Source of the DNA: Flavobacteriales bacterium UBA720
GTDB taxonomy: Bacteria > Bacteroidota > Bacteroidia > Flavobacteriales > Weeksellaceae
Reading direction: 5' to 3'
Length of the DNA stretch: 22,130 bases
Assembly: GCA_002297505.1 (NCBI GenBank)
Contig: DBLQ01000108.1
Coordinates: 1-22,130 of the forward strand
In this document: positions 7,614-14,452 of the stretch, one piece after another
How positions within the stretch are numbered: position 1 is the stretch's first letter
Layout of the letters: each line of letters opens with the position of its first letter
The notes under the pieces: generated by a model
Databases searched by the model: none
What the model was told of the DNA's origin: nothing
What the model saw: the letters and a program-made list of their open reading frames with translations, nothing else
Program-made: the position numbers and the translations under genes

Positions 7614-8330
7614 ATGAGGAAATTATCATTGCTTTTTACGAAAGATGGTTTGCAGTGGCAGATTTCTAAGTCCAGAAAGGTTTTGGAAGAAAAAATCTTT
7701 CTGAAAGATGAAGAGACGCCGGAAAATCTGGTCGATGAAAAGCTGAGCGAAGTTTTGGCTTCGGAACAGTTTTCTGAAATTTCTGTGATCTCGGCCATCA
7801 ATCATTTTTCGATGGTAGAAGAAGGTTTTGACCAGCACGATCTGGGCTATGATTTGATTTCCTACAACGCCGATGTAAAGAGGGATTCTGAAGAACTGAT
7901 GCTGTCTGTGAACAAGAAATTTGGGGTTCAGTTTTATTATAGTTTCCCGAAAGATTTTTATCACAAAATCAAACAATTAGAAATTCCAACCAATTTCAAT
8001 TTTTCAGGTGAAAAATTTCTGAATGCTCTGACGGTCAAAAACCGGAAAGAAATTCACGTGAATCTCTACCATCAGCAAGCGGAATTTTTCGCGATTGAGA
8101 ATAAAAGAGTCATCCTTTATAACAATCTGGATGCGGCTTCGGAAGTGGATTTTCTTTATTTCATCATGTTTACACTTAGTAAAATCGATTTCGGAATTTC
8201 TGAAACTCACTTTTATATTTATGGAGAAACGACGGAAAATGAGACTTTTATCTCGGAAATGCAGAAGTTTGTCCCTAATCTGAAAATCGTTTTCGATAAT
8301 CTTTACAAGAAAAGCTTTATATTGGTTTGA
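7614..8330 (+). CDS. DUF3822 family protein
   Basis: A 238-residue protein that fits the Bacteroidota DUF3822 family, whose members stand directly before rsmD. The supporting text is KLSLLFTKDGLQWQISK near the start, then VISAINHFSMV and LISYNADV in the middle and EVDFLYFIMFTLSKIDF with a FYIYGET strand near the end. No catalytic motif, signal peptide or membrane span is visible, so it is probably cytosolic; the function is unknown. In this window a four-helix-bundle gene has come between it and rsmD. Its stop (TGA, 8328-8330) overlaps the first flanking repeat of that insert. Confidence 0.85.
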   Translation: MRKLSLLFTKDGLQWQISKSRKVLEEKIFLKDEETPENLVDEKLSEVLASEQFSEISVISAINHFSMVEEGFDQHDLGYDLISYNADVKRDSEELMLSVNKKFGVQFYYSFPKDFYHKIKQLEIPTNFNFSGEKFLNALTVKNRKEIHVNLYHQQAEFFAIENKRVILYNNLDAASEVDFLYFIMFTLSKIDFGISETHFYIYGETTENETFISEMQKFVPNLKIVFDNLYKKSFILV

Positions 8331-8360
8331 TGTAGGATGATAGGTGTTGGATGTCTTTAA
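8329..8360. repeat. Left inverted repeat flanking the four-helix-bundle gene
   Basis: A 32-base GATG-rich arm that starts in the stop codon of the DUF3822 gene. Compared without gaps to the reverse complement of 8730-8761 it matches at 24 of 32 positions, including the shared run GGATGT near the inner end. Confidence 0.6.
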
Positions 8361-8373
8361 TATTGCGTTTACT

Positions 8374-8727
8374 ATGAGTTTCAAATTTGAAAAATTAATT
8401 ATTTGGCAAGATTCAATGAGTTTTGGAGAAATAATTTTTAAAATTTCCTCTGGATTTCCAAAAGACGAAACATTTAATCTCACTTCTCAAATTCGCCGAG
8501 CAGTAGATTCGATAGCCTTGAACATTTCGGAAGGCAGTATTTTACAAAGTAATCCAGAATTCAAAAGGTTTTTAGGATATTCGATAAGGTCAATTGCGGA
8601 AGTTATTACCTGTCTTTATAAGGCTAAAAATCGTAACTATATTGACAATTTTGTTTTCGAAGAAAATTATAATTTCGCATACAAGTTAATGAATCACATT
8701 ATCGCATTCAGAAACAAACTGACGTAA
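8374..8727 (+). CDS. Four-helix-bundle protein, 23S rRNA-intervening-sequence (IVP) family
   Basis: A 117-residue all-helical protein. It shows the family hallmarks: an N-terminal FEKLIIWQDSM block, FPKDETFNLTSQIRRAVDSIALNISEG (the Q-x-R-R-x-x-x-S-I-x-x-N-I-x-E-G signature) and the FKRFLGYSIRSIAEVITCL helix. Relatives occur inside rRNA intervening sequences, as Avd-like accessory proteins and, often, as stand-alone genes of unknown role; they form small oligomers and bind nucleic acid in some cases. I start it at the ATG at 8374; a GTG at 8344 adds ten residues that fall in the flanking repeat. The gene is AT-rich and sits between imperfect inverted repeats. Confidence 0.88.
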   Translation: MSFKFEKLIIWQDSMSFGEIIFKISSGFPKDETFNLTSQIRRAVDSIALNISEGSILQSNPEFKRFLGYSIRSIAEVITCLYKAKNRNYIDNFVFEENYNFAYKLMNHIIAFRNKLT

Positions 8728-8729
8728 TG

Positions 8730-8761
8730 TTAAAAACATCCATCATCAAACATCTAACACC
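8730..8761. repeat. Right inverted repeat flanking the four-helix-bundle gene
   Basis: A 32-base CATC-rich arm, the partner of 8329-8360 (24 of 32 matches in inverted orientation). It begins two bases after the stop of the four-helix-bundle gene and ends 12 bases before the rsmD ATG. Confidence 0.6.
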
Positions 8762-8773
8762 CTACCAAAAATA

Positions 8774-9340
8774 ATGTACAGAATCATATCCGGAAAATGG
8801 AAAGCCAAAAGAATCCTGGCACCAAAAAATTTTGATGTAAGACCGACAACCGACTTCGCCAAAGAAGCCCTGTTCAGCATTATTGACAATAAATATGATC
8901 TTGAATTTTGCTCAGTTCTGGACTTGTTTGCAGGTATCGGATCCATTACTTTGGAGTTTGCTTCCCGCGATTGCAAGGACATAACGTCCGTAGAACTGAA
9001 TCCAAAACACGCCGGATTTATCAATTCTACAGCGAACGAATTGGATATGGGATTGCAGGTCAACGTACAGAGAGCCGACGTTTTCGACTGGCTGAAAAAG
9101 AAGAGAAATCACGAAAAAAAATATGAAATCATTTTCGCTGATGCGCCTTTCGAAACAGAAGAAGAAAAGTACAATGAAATGATTGATTTAGTTATGAATA
9201 ATGAACTACTCAAACCGAACGGCGTTTTTATTTTGGAACATCAGAGCAGATTAAGATTTTCTCATCCGAATCTGAAAGACACAAGAAAATACGGAAACGT
9301 AAGTTTTTCATTCTTTGAAAGTCAACCGATTTTTGAATAA
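8774..9340 (+). CDS. rsmD: 16S rRNA (guanine-966-N2)-methyltransferase RsmD
   Basis: A 188-residue SAM-dependent methyltransferase that modifies G966 of 16S rRNA in the 30S subunit. The N-terminal block MYRIISGKWKAKRI and RPTTDFAKEALFSII is diagnostic for RsmD. The SAM-binding loop is VLDLFAGIGS (residues 48-57), with the ribose-binding acid in TSVELNP (E74). The catalytic motif, normally DPPF/DPPY, reads DAPF at residues 123-126, one Pro changed to Ala. Length is normal. The next gene starts inside its last codons if its TTG start is used, so the two are likely cotranscribed. Confidence 0.93.
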   Translation: MYRIISGKWKAKRILAPKNFDVRPTTDFAKEALFSIIDNKYDLEFCSVLDLFAGIGSITLEFASRDCKDITSVELNPKHAGFINSTANELDMGLQVNVQRADVFDWLKKKRNHEKKYEIIFADAPFETEEEKYNEMIDLVMNNELLKPNGVFILEHQSRLRFSHPNLKDTRKYGNVSFSFFESQPIFE

Positions 9341-9353
9341 ATTGAATCGCGGT

Positions 9354-9800
9354 ATGAGGAATTTAAACATCAGATTATTAATGCTATTCGTTCTGTTTTT
9401 CAGCTTGAAAATCTCTGCGCAGAATTCTTACATCAGTCAATATAAAACGCTGGCTTCGGAACTTTCCCAGGAATTTGGGATTCCCACGGTGGTCATTCTT
9501 TCCATCGCATATATGGAAACCGGCGGCGGTACCAGTTCCGCCTGCAAAGTGCTGAATAACCATTTCGGGATGACCGGAAAAAATGAGGTGAATAATTCCA
9601 GATTCAGAAATTTTACGGATTCCAAAGCATCTTACCGTGCCTTCTGCGAATGGGTTTCTAAAAAGAAATTCTATGAAAAACTAAAAGGTTCGCAAGACCA
9701 TAACGATTGGTTTATGGCCATCGCATCGTCTGGATATTCTTCAAAACCTGCGGAATGGAAGCAAAAACTGAATCTGGTGATGAAAAAAATCGGATGGTAA
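9354..9800 (+). CDS. Secreted glucosaminidase (FlgJ-like peptidoglycan hydrolase)
   Basis: A 148-residue protein with a signal peptide (hydrophobic residues 7-19, ending SAQNS). The mature part is a compact glucosaminidase domain of the FlgJ/mannosyl-glycoprotein endo-beta-N-acetylglucosaminidase type: FGIPTVVILSIAYMETGGGTS, where E55 is the expected catalytic acid, then NNHFGMTG (the N-x-FG-x-K/T motif), FRNFTDSKASYRAFCEWV and SGYSSKPAEWKQKL near the end. It should cut the glycan strand of peptidoglycan in the periplasm. I start it at the ATG at 9354 because it opens cleanly into the signal peptide; a TTG at 9315 would add 13 residues and overlap rsmD by 26 bases. Confidence 0.87.
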   Translation: MRNLNIRLLMLFVLFFSLKISAQNSYISQYKTLASELSQEFGIPTVVILSIAYMETGGGTSSACKVLNNHFGMTGKNEVNNSRFRNFTDSKASYRAFCEWVSKKKFYEKLKGSQDHNDWFMAIASSGYSSKPAEWKQKLNLVMKKIGW

Positions 9801-9830
9801 ATTCCGAATATCTACTTTACAAATAATTGC

Positions 9831-9838
9831 TAACTTTG
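9831..9838 (+). promoter_or_regulatory. Candidate -7 element for the ABC-F gene
   Basis: TAACTTTG fits TAnnTTTG exactly and would give a leader of about 95 bases before the ATG at 9941. No TTG is seen at the usual distance upstream. Confidence 0.45.
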
Positions 9839-9940
9839 CAGGAATAAAATTCTAAAGATTATAATGTAAAATTCAATTTCTTTTCAGGCAATCTTCTGCG
9901 GACAATCTCGTCTGCTATTGTTCATCTTAAAAAAGAAATT

Positions 9941-11527
9941 ATGTTAATTTTACAAGATATATCTTATCAACATCCCAATAAAGATGTTCTCTTTTCGGAC
10001 ATCAACTTTACACTTAATTCTCAGGAAAAAATAGCTTTAATCGGAAATAATGGTTCCGGAAAATCGACTTTGCTCAAAATAATTGCAGGCGAGTTACAAC
10101 CAAAATCAGGAACTGTAAAATCAGATTGTAACATCTATTACGTTCCACAGATTTTCGGCCAGTACAATCATTTGAGTATTGCTGAAGCTTTAAAAATTGA
10201 TAAAAAACTGAATGCTTTAAATGAGATTTTAAAAGGTTCTGTTACGGAGGAAAATATGGAAATTCTGAATGACGATTGGACCATCGAAGACCGAATCCAA
10301 GAAGCTTTCGCCTATTGGAATCTCTCCGATTTCGATTTGAATCTGAAATTAGAAAATCTGAGTGGCGGACAAAAAACCAAATTATTCCTAGCTGGAATGA
10401 TGATTCATCAGCCTGATTTGATTTTAATGGATGAACCTACGAATCATCTGGATTCGGCAAGTAGAACTTTGCTTTACGAGTTTATCAAATCAACATCGAA
10501 AAGTCTTTTGATTGTAAGTCACGACAGGGTTTTGCTCAATCTTTTAAACAAAACTTGCGAACTCCATAAAACTGGAATTTCGGTTTACGGTGGAAATTAT
10601 AATTTCTATTCTGAACAGAAAAAAATTGAACAAAATGCACTTGAACAGAGCATTCATAACCGAGAAAAAGAACTGAAAAAAGCCAAAGAAAAAAAACGCG
10701 AAACGATTGAAAGACAAAACAAATTGGATTCCCGAGGAAAAGGAAAGCAGGAAAAATCCGGCGTTTCCAGAATTATGATGAACACGCTTCGCAACAAAGC
10801 TGAAAACAGCACCTCAAAACTGAAATCCGTTCATTCTGAAAAAATCGATAACATCAGAGAAAATCTTCACAACTTGAAAGATAATCTTTCAGGAATCGAT
10901 AAGATGAAAATCAATTTCGATAATTCTCATCTTCATAAAGGGAAAATTTTGGTCAAAGCCGAACAAATTAATTTCAATTATCATCAAGAAAATCTTTGGA
11001 AAGACAATCTCGATTTTCAAATTGTGAGCGGAGAAAGAATCGCGATAAAAGGCGACAACGGTTCTGGAAAAACAACTTTGATTAAAATAATTCTTGGCGA
11101 AATCAAACCGAATTTTGGTGAAATTTATTTATCTGAAAAGAAAACAATTTACATCGACCAAGAATATTCTTTGATTAAAAATGAACTTTCGGTGTATGAA
11201 CAAGCGCAAAAATTCAACATCAAAAATCTTGAGGAACACGAAGTCAAAACGATTTTGGCAAGGTTTCTTTTCTGGAAAAATGATTGGGACAAAAAATGTG
11301 AATTCCTGAGTGGTGGCGAAAAGATGAAGCTCCTGCTCTGCTGTCTTTCCATTCAGAATATTTCGCCAGATATGATAATTTTAGACGAACCTACCAATAA
11401 TCTGGACATCCAAAATATTGAGATTCTGACATCAGCAATTAATGATTACGAGGGAACTTTAATTGTTGTTTCGCATGACAATCAATTTTTGGAAGATATT
11501 AATCCAACTAAAACCATTTCATTATAA
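9941..11527 (+). CDS. ABC-F family ATPase (translation factor or ribosome-protection type)
   Basis: A 528-residue soluble protein with two ATP-binding cassettes and no membrane domain. Cassette 1 has Walker A GNNGSGKST (35-43), signature LSGGQ (140-144) and Walker B ILMDEPTNHLD (DEP 164-166). Cassette 2 has GDNGSGKTT (371-379), LSGGE (456-460) and IILDEPTNNLD (DEP 482-484). Between them lies a long charged coiled-coil linker (about 225-315) with SRGKGKQEKSGVSRIMMNTL, the region that reaches into the ribosome. ABC-F proteins work at the ribosomal E site; some protect against antibiotics. The short length and basic linker tip recall resistance-type members, but that is inference. The gene is distinctly AT-rich and stands alone. 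Confidence 0.9.
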   Translation: MLILQDISYQHPNKDVLFSDINFTLNSQEKIALIGNNGSGKSTLLKIIAGELQPKSGTVKSDCNIYYVPQIFGQYNHLSIAEALKIDKKLNALNEILKGSVTEENMEILNDDWTIEDRIQEAFAYWNLSDFDLNLKLENLSGGQKTKLFLAGMMIHQPDLILMDEPTNHLDSASRTLLYEFIKSTSKSLLIVSHDRVLLNLLNKTCELHKTGISVYGGNYNFYSEQKKIEQNALEQSIHNREKELKKAKEKKRETIERQNKLDSRGKGKQEKSGVSRIMMNTLRNKAENSTSKLKSVHSEKIDNIRENLHNLKDNLSGIDKMKINFDNSHLHKGKILVKAEQINFNYHQENLWKDNLDFQIVSGERIAIKGDNGSGKTTLIKIILGEIKPNFGEIYLSEKKTIYIDQEYSLIKNELSVYEQAQKFNIKNLEEHEVKTILARFLFWKNDWDKKCEFLSGGEKMKLLLCCLSIQNISPDMIILDEPTNNLDIQNIEILTSAINDYEGTLIVVSHDNQFLEDINPTKTISL

Positions 11528-11531
11528 CAAA

Positions 11532-11553
11532 CCGCCTCGGACAACCGAGGCGG
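11532..11553. terminator. Bidirectional terminator between convergent genes
   Basis: A nine-base GC-rich perfect stem (CCGCCTCGG / CCGAGGCGG) closes an ACAA loop between the ABC-F stop (11527) and the stop of the convergent monooxygenase gene (11561). Short T-rich (plus) and A-rich flanks follow. Confidence 0.85.
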
Positions 11554-11560
11554 CTTAATT

Positions 11561-11848
11561 TTACAACAATTTTGCAAGATAAATCTCAGCAGGTTTTTCT
11601 AATAAATCAGGCGCTTTTTCAACAAACTTTTTGATGTAAGATTGCTGATTGTGAGCATCCAAACCTTCTTTACTTTTCCAAATCTCGTGAAAAATGAAAA
11701 TAGTTTCATCATTCAAACCTTGTTGTAAATCATATTTTTCGCAGGCTTCTTCTTGCCTGGTGTTCAGAACCATATGGTCCAGAATCAATTTCAAATCATG
11801 AATCGATTCTTTTTTTGCTTTTAAAATTGCTGTTAAATAGATTGACAT
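11561..11848 (-). CDS. Antibiotic-biosynthesis-monooxygenase (ABM) domain protein, YgiN-like quinol monooxygenase
   Basis: A 95-residue ABM-fold protein, a dimeric alpha+beta barrel. It begins SIYLTAILKAKKESIHDLKLILDHMV and shows the conserved core EEACEKYDLQQGLND, IFIFHEIWKSKEGLDAHNQQSYIKKF (the E-x-W and the H-x-x-S/Q-x-x-h-x-x-F stretch). The family includes the E. coli quinol monooxygenase YgiN, which is encoded beside mdaB. The same pairing is seen here: this gene starts two bases after the mdaB-like stop. By inference it oxidises menaquinol or small quinols in the cytosol together with the upstream reductase. Confidence 0.85.
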   Translation of the reverse strand: MSIYLTAILKAKKESIHDLKLILDHMVLNTRQEEACEKYDLQQGLNDETIFIFHEIWKSKEGLDAHNQQSYIKKFVEKAPDLLEKPAEIYLAKLL

Positions 11849-11850
11849 AA

Positions 11851-12471
11851 TTAATTTAGAATTTCAGATTCAACACTCACGAAAACACTTTTCAAATATT
11901 TTTTATATTCTTTTTCATAATTATCGATTCGTTCCTGTGTCGCCTGTTTCTCCATATCGTGAAAATGGAAACTTCCCAAACTTTTCATTCCTGTAAAAGC
12001 ATTCATTCTATGAAAACCGAACAACACACCTTCATCCACAGAATGTTGATCGAAGAACTCGCCTTCCAGAGTGAAAGCAGTTTCCGGCGCATTCCAGCTC
12101 GTAGTGACGAAATAATATTTGCCGTGCATCAAACCGCCTGTTCCGTAATTGATTGCTGGATTTACTCTGGAGCGTCCGTCACTTTTATAGATTCCGTTAT
12201 TATGCCCAGCAGTGAAAACTTCATCAATATAAAATTTCAAACGATTTGGAACCTGAAACCACCAAACCGGGAAATGATAAATAACAACATCCGCCCATTT
12301 AAAATTTTCTGCCTCATCGAGTGGATTAAAATCATCATTGACGTTGCTGATTCTTACTTCAAAATTTTCGTTTTCCAAAACATCTTTAGTCCAATTGGTA
12401 ATTGTTTTATTGAATGTTCCGCCAGAATGTGCAAAGGTCTGTCCACCGTTGATTATAAATATATTTTTCAT
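11851..12471 (-). CDS. mdaB: NAD(P)H-dependent quinone reductase, MdaB-like
   Basis: A 206-residue flavodoxin-fold enzyme of the NAD(P)H:quinone oxidoreductase/YwrO-MdaB group. It binds FAD and reduces quinones by two electrons, avoiding semiquinone radicals. The text IFIINGGQTFAHSGGTFN at the start, WADVVIYHFPVWWFQVPNRLKFYIDEVF in the middle, GGLMHGKYYFVTTSWNAP and FGFHRMNAFTGMKSLGSFHFHD match MdaB closely. It is followed by the YgiN-like gene and divergently faced by a LysR regulator 100 bases away, a layout that suggests control by that regulator. The -7-like GAAATTTG (12500-12507, minus) has one mismatch. Confidence 0.92.
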   Translation of the reverse strand: MKNIFIINGGQTFAHSGGTFNKTITNWTKDVLENENFEVRISNVNDDFNPLDEAENFKWADVVIYHFPVWWFQVPNRLKFYIDEVFTAGHNNGIYKSDGRSRVNPAINYGTGGLMHGKYYFVTTSWNAPETAFTLEGEFFDQHSVDEGVLFGFHRMNAFTGMKSLGSFHFHDMEKQATQERIDNYEKEYKKYLKSVFVSVESEILN

Positions 12472-12543
12472 TAATTGTTGATTTAATATTTTACTGATGC
12501 AAATTTCTGACAGAATTGTTAATTATAAAAATAATATAAATTA

Positions 12544-12551
12544 TATATTTG
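12544..12551 (+). promoter_or_regulatory. Candidate -7 element for the LysR gene
   Basis: TATATTTG matches TAnnTTTG exactly, 21 bases before the ATG at 12572. A TTG at 12516-12518 lies 25 bases upstream, slightly long for the -33 spacing. Confidence 0.5.
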
Positions 12552-12568
12552 TATTATAATTATAATAC
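12551..12568. promoter_or_regulatory. Perfect 18-base palindrome, possible operator
   Basis: GTATTATAATTATAATAC is identical to its own reverse complement. It begins at the last base of the -7 element and ends four bases before the LysR ATG, so a bound protein would block the transcription start. It fits the TA-rich inverted-repeat style of LysR-type sites, though AT-richness makes chance palindromes more likely. Confidence 0.5.
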
Positions 12569-12571
12569 ATT

Positions 12572-13468
12572 ATGATCAATCTGGAATGGCTGAGAACGTT
12601 TAAAAGCGTCTACGAAACCCAATCTTTTACCAAAGCGGCGCGGGAATTATACATTTCCCAGCCAGGCGTAAGCCTTCATATCAGTTCGTTAGAAGCTTAT
12701 GTTGGTTATGCTTTATTCGAGAGAATTTCTAAAAAACTGATTCCTACAGAGAAAGCGAAAATCCTTTACAACTTCACACTGGAACCGCTTCTGAAACTGG
12801 AAACCGCTGAACAGACCTTCCATAAAACCACGAAAACCGAACGCCAGACGGTGAGCATCGGGATGTGTTTTGAGACGTTCCAGTTTACTTTGGAAAAGCA
12901 TATTCCCAATTTTGATTTCAACGTCATTATCCGCTTTGGATTGTATGAACAGATGTTTTCGGATTTGGATAACGGCCTGTTGGATCTCATCATTACGCCA
13001 AGAAAAACCAGCCTGAAAAAACTGAGCTTCGATCCGTTTTCCAAAGAGAAAATAGTTCTCATCAATGGAACCGGAACTGATGCTTCTGAATTTCAAAATC
13101 TGATTAAAAAAAATAAAATCGAAGATGCCGAACACTGGCTGAAACAGCAGATCTGGTACAGCACAGCGGCGGATATGGAACATCTCAACAACTTCTGGAA
13201 AGCGAATTTTAACCGTCATCCGGATTTTAAACCGAATTATATTGTGCCGAATATTTGTTCAATTGTACGATGCTTAAGTGGTAATTCCGGATTTTCTGTG
13301 GTTCCGGATTTTCTCTGCAAAAAAGAAATTGCGAATGGCGGAATTGAGGTGACTTGGGAAGGAAAGAACACAATTGAAAATACGCTCTACTTTGGCGAAC
13401 GTGTGAAAAATAATGTTCAGAATGAGATTGACAGAATCAAGGATATTTTCCGAAATGAGAACTTCTAA
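12572..13468 (+). CDS. LysR-family transcriptional regulator
   Basis: A 298-residue regulator. Residues 1-60 form the winged helix-turn-helix: LEWLRTFKSVYETQSFTKAARELYISQPGVSLHISSLEAYVGYALFERISKK, a textbook LysR DNA-binding domain. The remainder is the substrate-binding-like effector domain (from about residue 92: VSIGMCFETFQF; then LLDLIITPRK and the NICSIVRCLSGNSGFSVVPDF stretch near the end). It is transcribed away from the mdaB-ygiN pair, the usual layout for a LysR protein that senses a quinone or other electrophile and controls its neighbour; this is inference. Length and start are normal. Confidence 0.92.
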   Translation: MINLEWLRTFKSVYETQSFTKAARELYISQPGVSLHISSLEAYVGYALFERISKKLIPTEKAKILYNFTLEPLLKLETAEQTFHKTTKTERQTVSIGMCFETFQFTLEKHIPNFDFNVIIRFGLYEQMFSDLDNGLLDLIITPRKTSLKKLSFDPFSKEKIVLINGTGTDASEFQNLIKKNKIEDAEHWLKQQIWYSTAADMEHLNNFWKANFNRHPDFKPNYIVPNICSIVRCLSGNSGFSVVPDFLCKKEIANGGIEVTWEGKNTIENTLYFGERVKNNVQNEIDRIKDIFRNENF

Positions 13469-13493
13469 TATTATTTATAACGTTGTGATAAAG

Positions 13494-13567
13494 GGCTTCG
13501 ACTCCGCTCAGCCTGACAATTTTAAAGAATAAATATAAGAGATTTCATCCTAAGCGAAGTCGAAGGA
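13494..13567. repeat. Intergenic inverted repeat between convergent genes
   Basis: Arms 13494-13519 and 13542-13567 match at 18 of 26 positions in inverted orientation, sharing CTTCGACT and the CGCT core. They lie between the LysR stop (13468) and the murI stop (13579) and could fold into a long imperfect hairpin acting as a bidirectional terminator. The sequence style (TTCGACTnCGCT-AG) resembles dispersed intergenic repeats common in flavobacterial genomes. Confidence 0.6.
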
Positions 13568-13578
13568 TTTTATTATTG

Positions 13579-14409
13579 TTAAAGAACTTTCAATTCCAAA
13601 TCAATCGATTTGCCGAAGAATTTTTTCGAGATTTTTTCAAAATTTTTCGTGATGTCTGACAAGAAAAACTGATACGTCGGTTTGTGATTGTCCCCGTTTA
13701 GAAGATTGTGTTTGTCCAGAATCATTTTTAACTGATTGGCCACGATGTTCGGAGAATCGATGACGCGCACGCGGTTGCCGTAATATTGCTTGATTTCGTC
13801 TATCAAGAGCGGATAATGCGTACAACCGAGAATTAATGTTTCTATATTCTTTAATTTACTATTGCTCAGATAATTATAAATGATCGAATGCGTAATCGGA
13901 TGATTTTTGAAACCTTCTTCGATGGCCGGAACCAGAAGTGGTGTTGCCAATTCATCCACTTTGATGAATTTATTGTGCTTGCGGATCGATTTTTTGTAGA
14001 GACCAGAATTTACGGTGGCTTTGGTTGCAATCACGCCCACATTATTGTGAATTTCGTAGGATACTTTTTCCGCCACCGGATTAATGACATCAATGACAGG
14101 CACTTGCTCTGCCACCAGTTCCTGAACTTCGTGCAGCGCGTTGGCCGTCGCCGAATTGCAGGCGATAACGATGGCTTTGCAATTTTTTTCCAGAAGAAAA
14201 TTGGTAATTTTCGTGGAGTAGCCTACGATGGCTTCACGCGACTTTTCGCCATACGGAAGATGTTTGGTGTCGCCAAAATAGATCAGATCTTCATTCGGCA
14301 ACAATCTTTTGATTTCCTTCGCTACCGTCAATCCGCCCACGCCGGAATCAAAAATCCCGATAGGCTGATGGCGTGAAAGATGCGTGTAGTCAGCTTTTTT
14401 CTTTTTCAA
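13579..14409 (-). CDS. murI: Glutamate racemase
   Basis: A 276-residue cofactor-independent racemase that makes D-glutamate for peptidoglycan. It has IGIFDSGVGGLTVAKEI (D21, S22), DTKHLPYGEKS, the first catalytic cysteine in IACNSATANAL (C84) and the second in LGCTHYPLL (C196), with H198 beside it. The C-terminal tail is slightly longer than in E. coli. No ATG exists before the conserved start region; the frame opens at TTG (14407-14409), giving M-KKKKADYTHL; an ATT one codon earlier is the only alternative near. The -7-like TATTTTTG at 14428-14435 supports this start. The upstream MuiA-like gene ends 43 bases away. Confidence 0.95.
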   Translation of the reverse strand: MKKKKADYTHLSRHQPIGIFDSGVGGLTVAKEIKRLLPNEDLIYFGDTKHLPYGEKSREAIVGYSTKITNFLLEKNCKAIVIACNSATANALHEVQELVAEQVPVIDVINPVAEKVSYEIHNNVGVIATKATVNSGLYKKSIRKHNKFIKVDELATPLLVPAIEEGFKNHPITHSIIYNYLSNSKLKNIETLILGCTHYPLLIDEIKQYYGNRVRVIDSPNIVANQLKMILDKHNLLNGDNHKPTYQFFLSDITKNFEKISKKFFGKSIDLELKVL

Positions 14410-14427
14410 AATGAAAAATATTTTTTA

Positions 14428-14435
14428 CAAAAATA
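14428..14435 (-). promoter_or_regulatory. Candidate -7 element for murI
   Basis: On the minus strand TATTTTTG matches TAnnTTTG, 18 bases before the TTG start codon. No clear TTG at the -33 distance. Confidence 0.45.
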
Positions 14436-14452
14436 AGGATTAGATTGAGAAA

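Noticed and set aside
8344..8373. GTG start ten codons before the ATG of the four-helix-bundle gene
   Set aside because: The added residues come from the flanking repeat and lie before the family's conserved FEKL-WQ start; ATG at 8374 fits the family.
8004..8483. 159-residue minus-strand frame
   Set aside because: Runs antisense over DUF3822 and the four-helix gene, crossing both; composition is that of a shadow frame.
9315..9353. TTG start of the glucosaminidase inside rsmD
   Set aside because: Adds 13 polar residues before the signal peptide; the ATG at 9354 opens cleanly into it. Kept only as an alternative.
12713..13219. 168-residue minus-strand frame
   Set aside because: Lies entirely antisense to the LysR gene, with no recognisable domain.
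13888..14376. 162-residue plus-strand frame
   Set aside because: Antisense to murI, which has both catalytic cysteines in its own frame.
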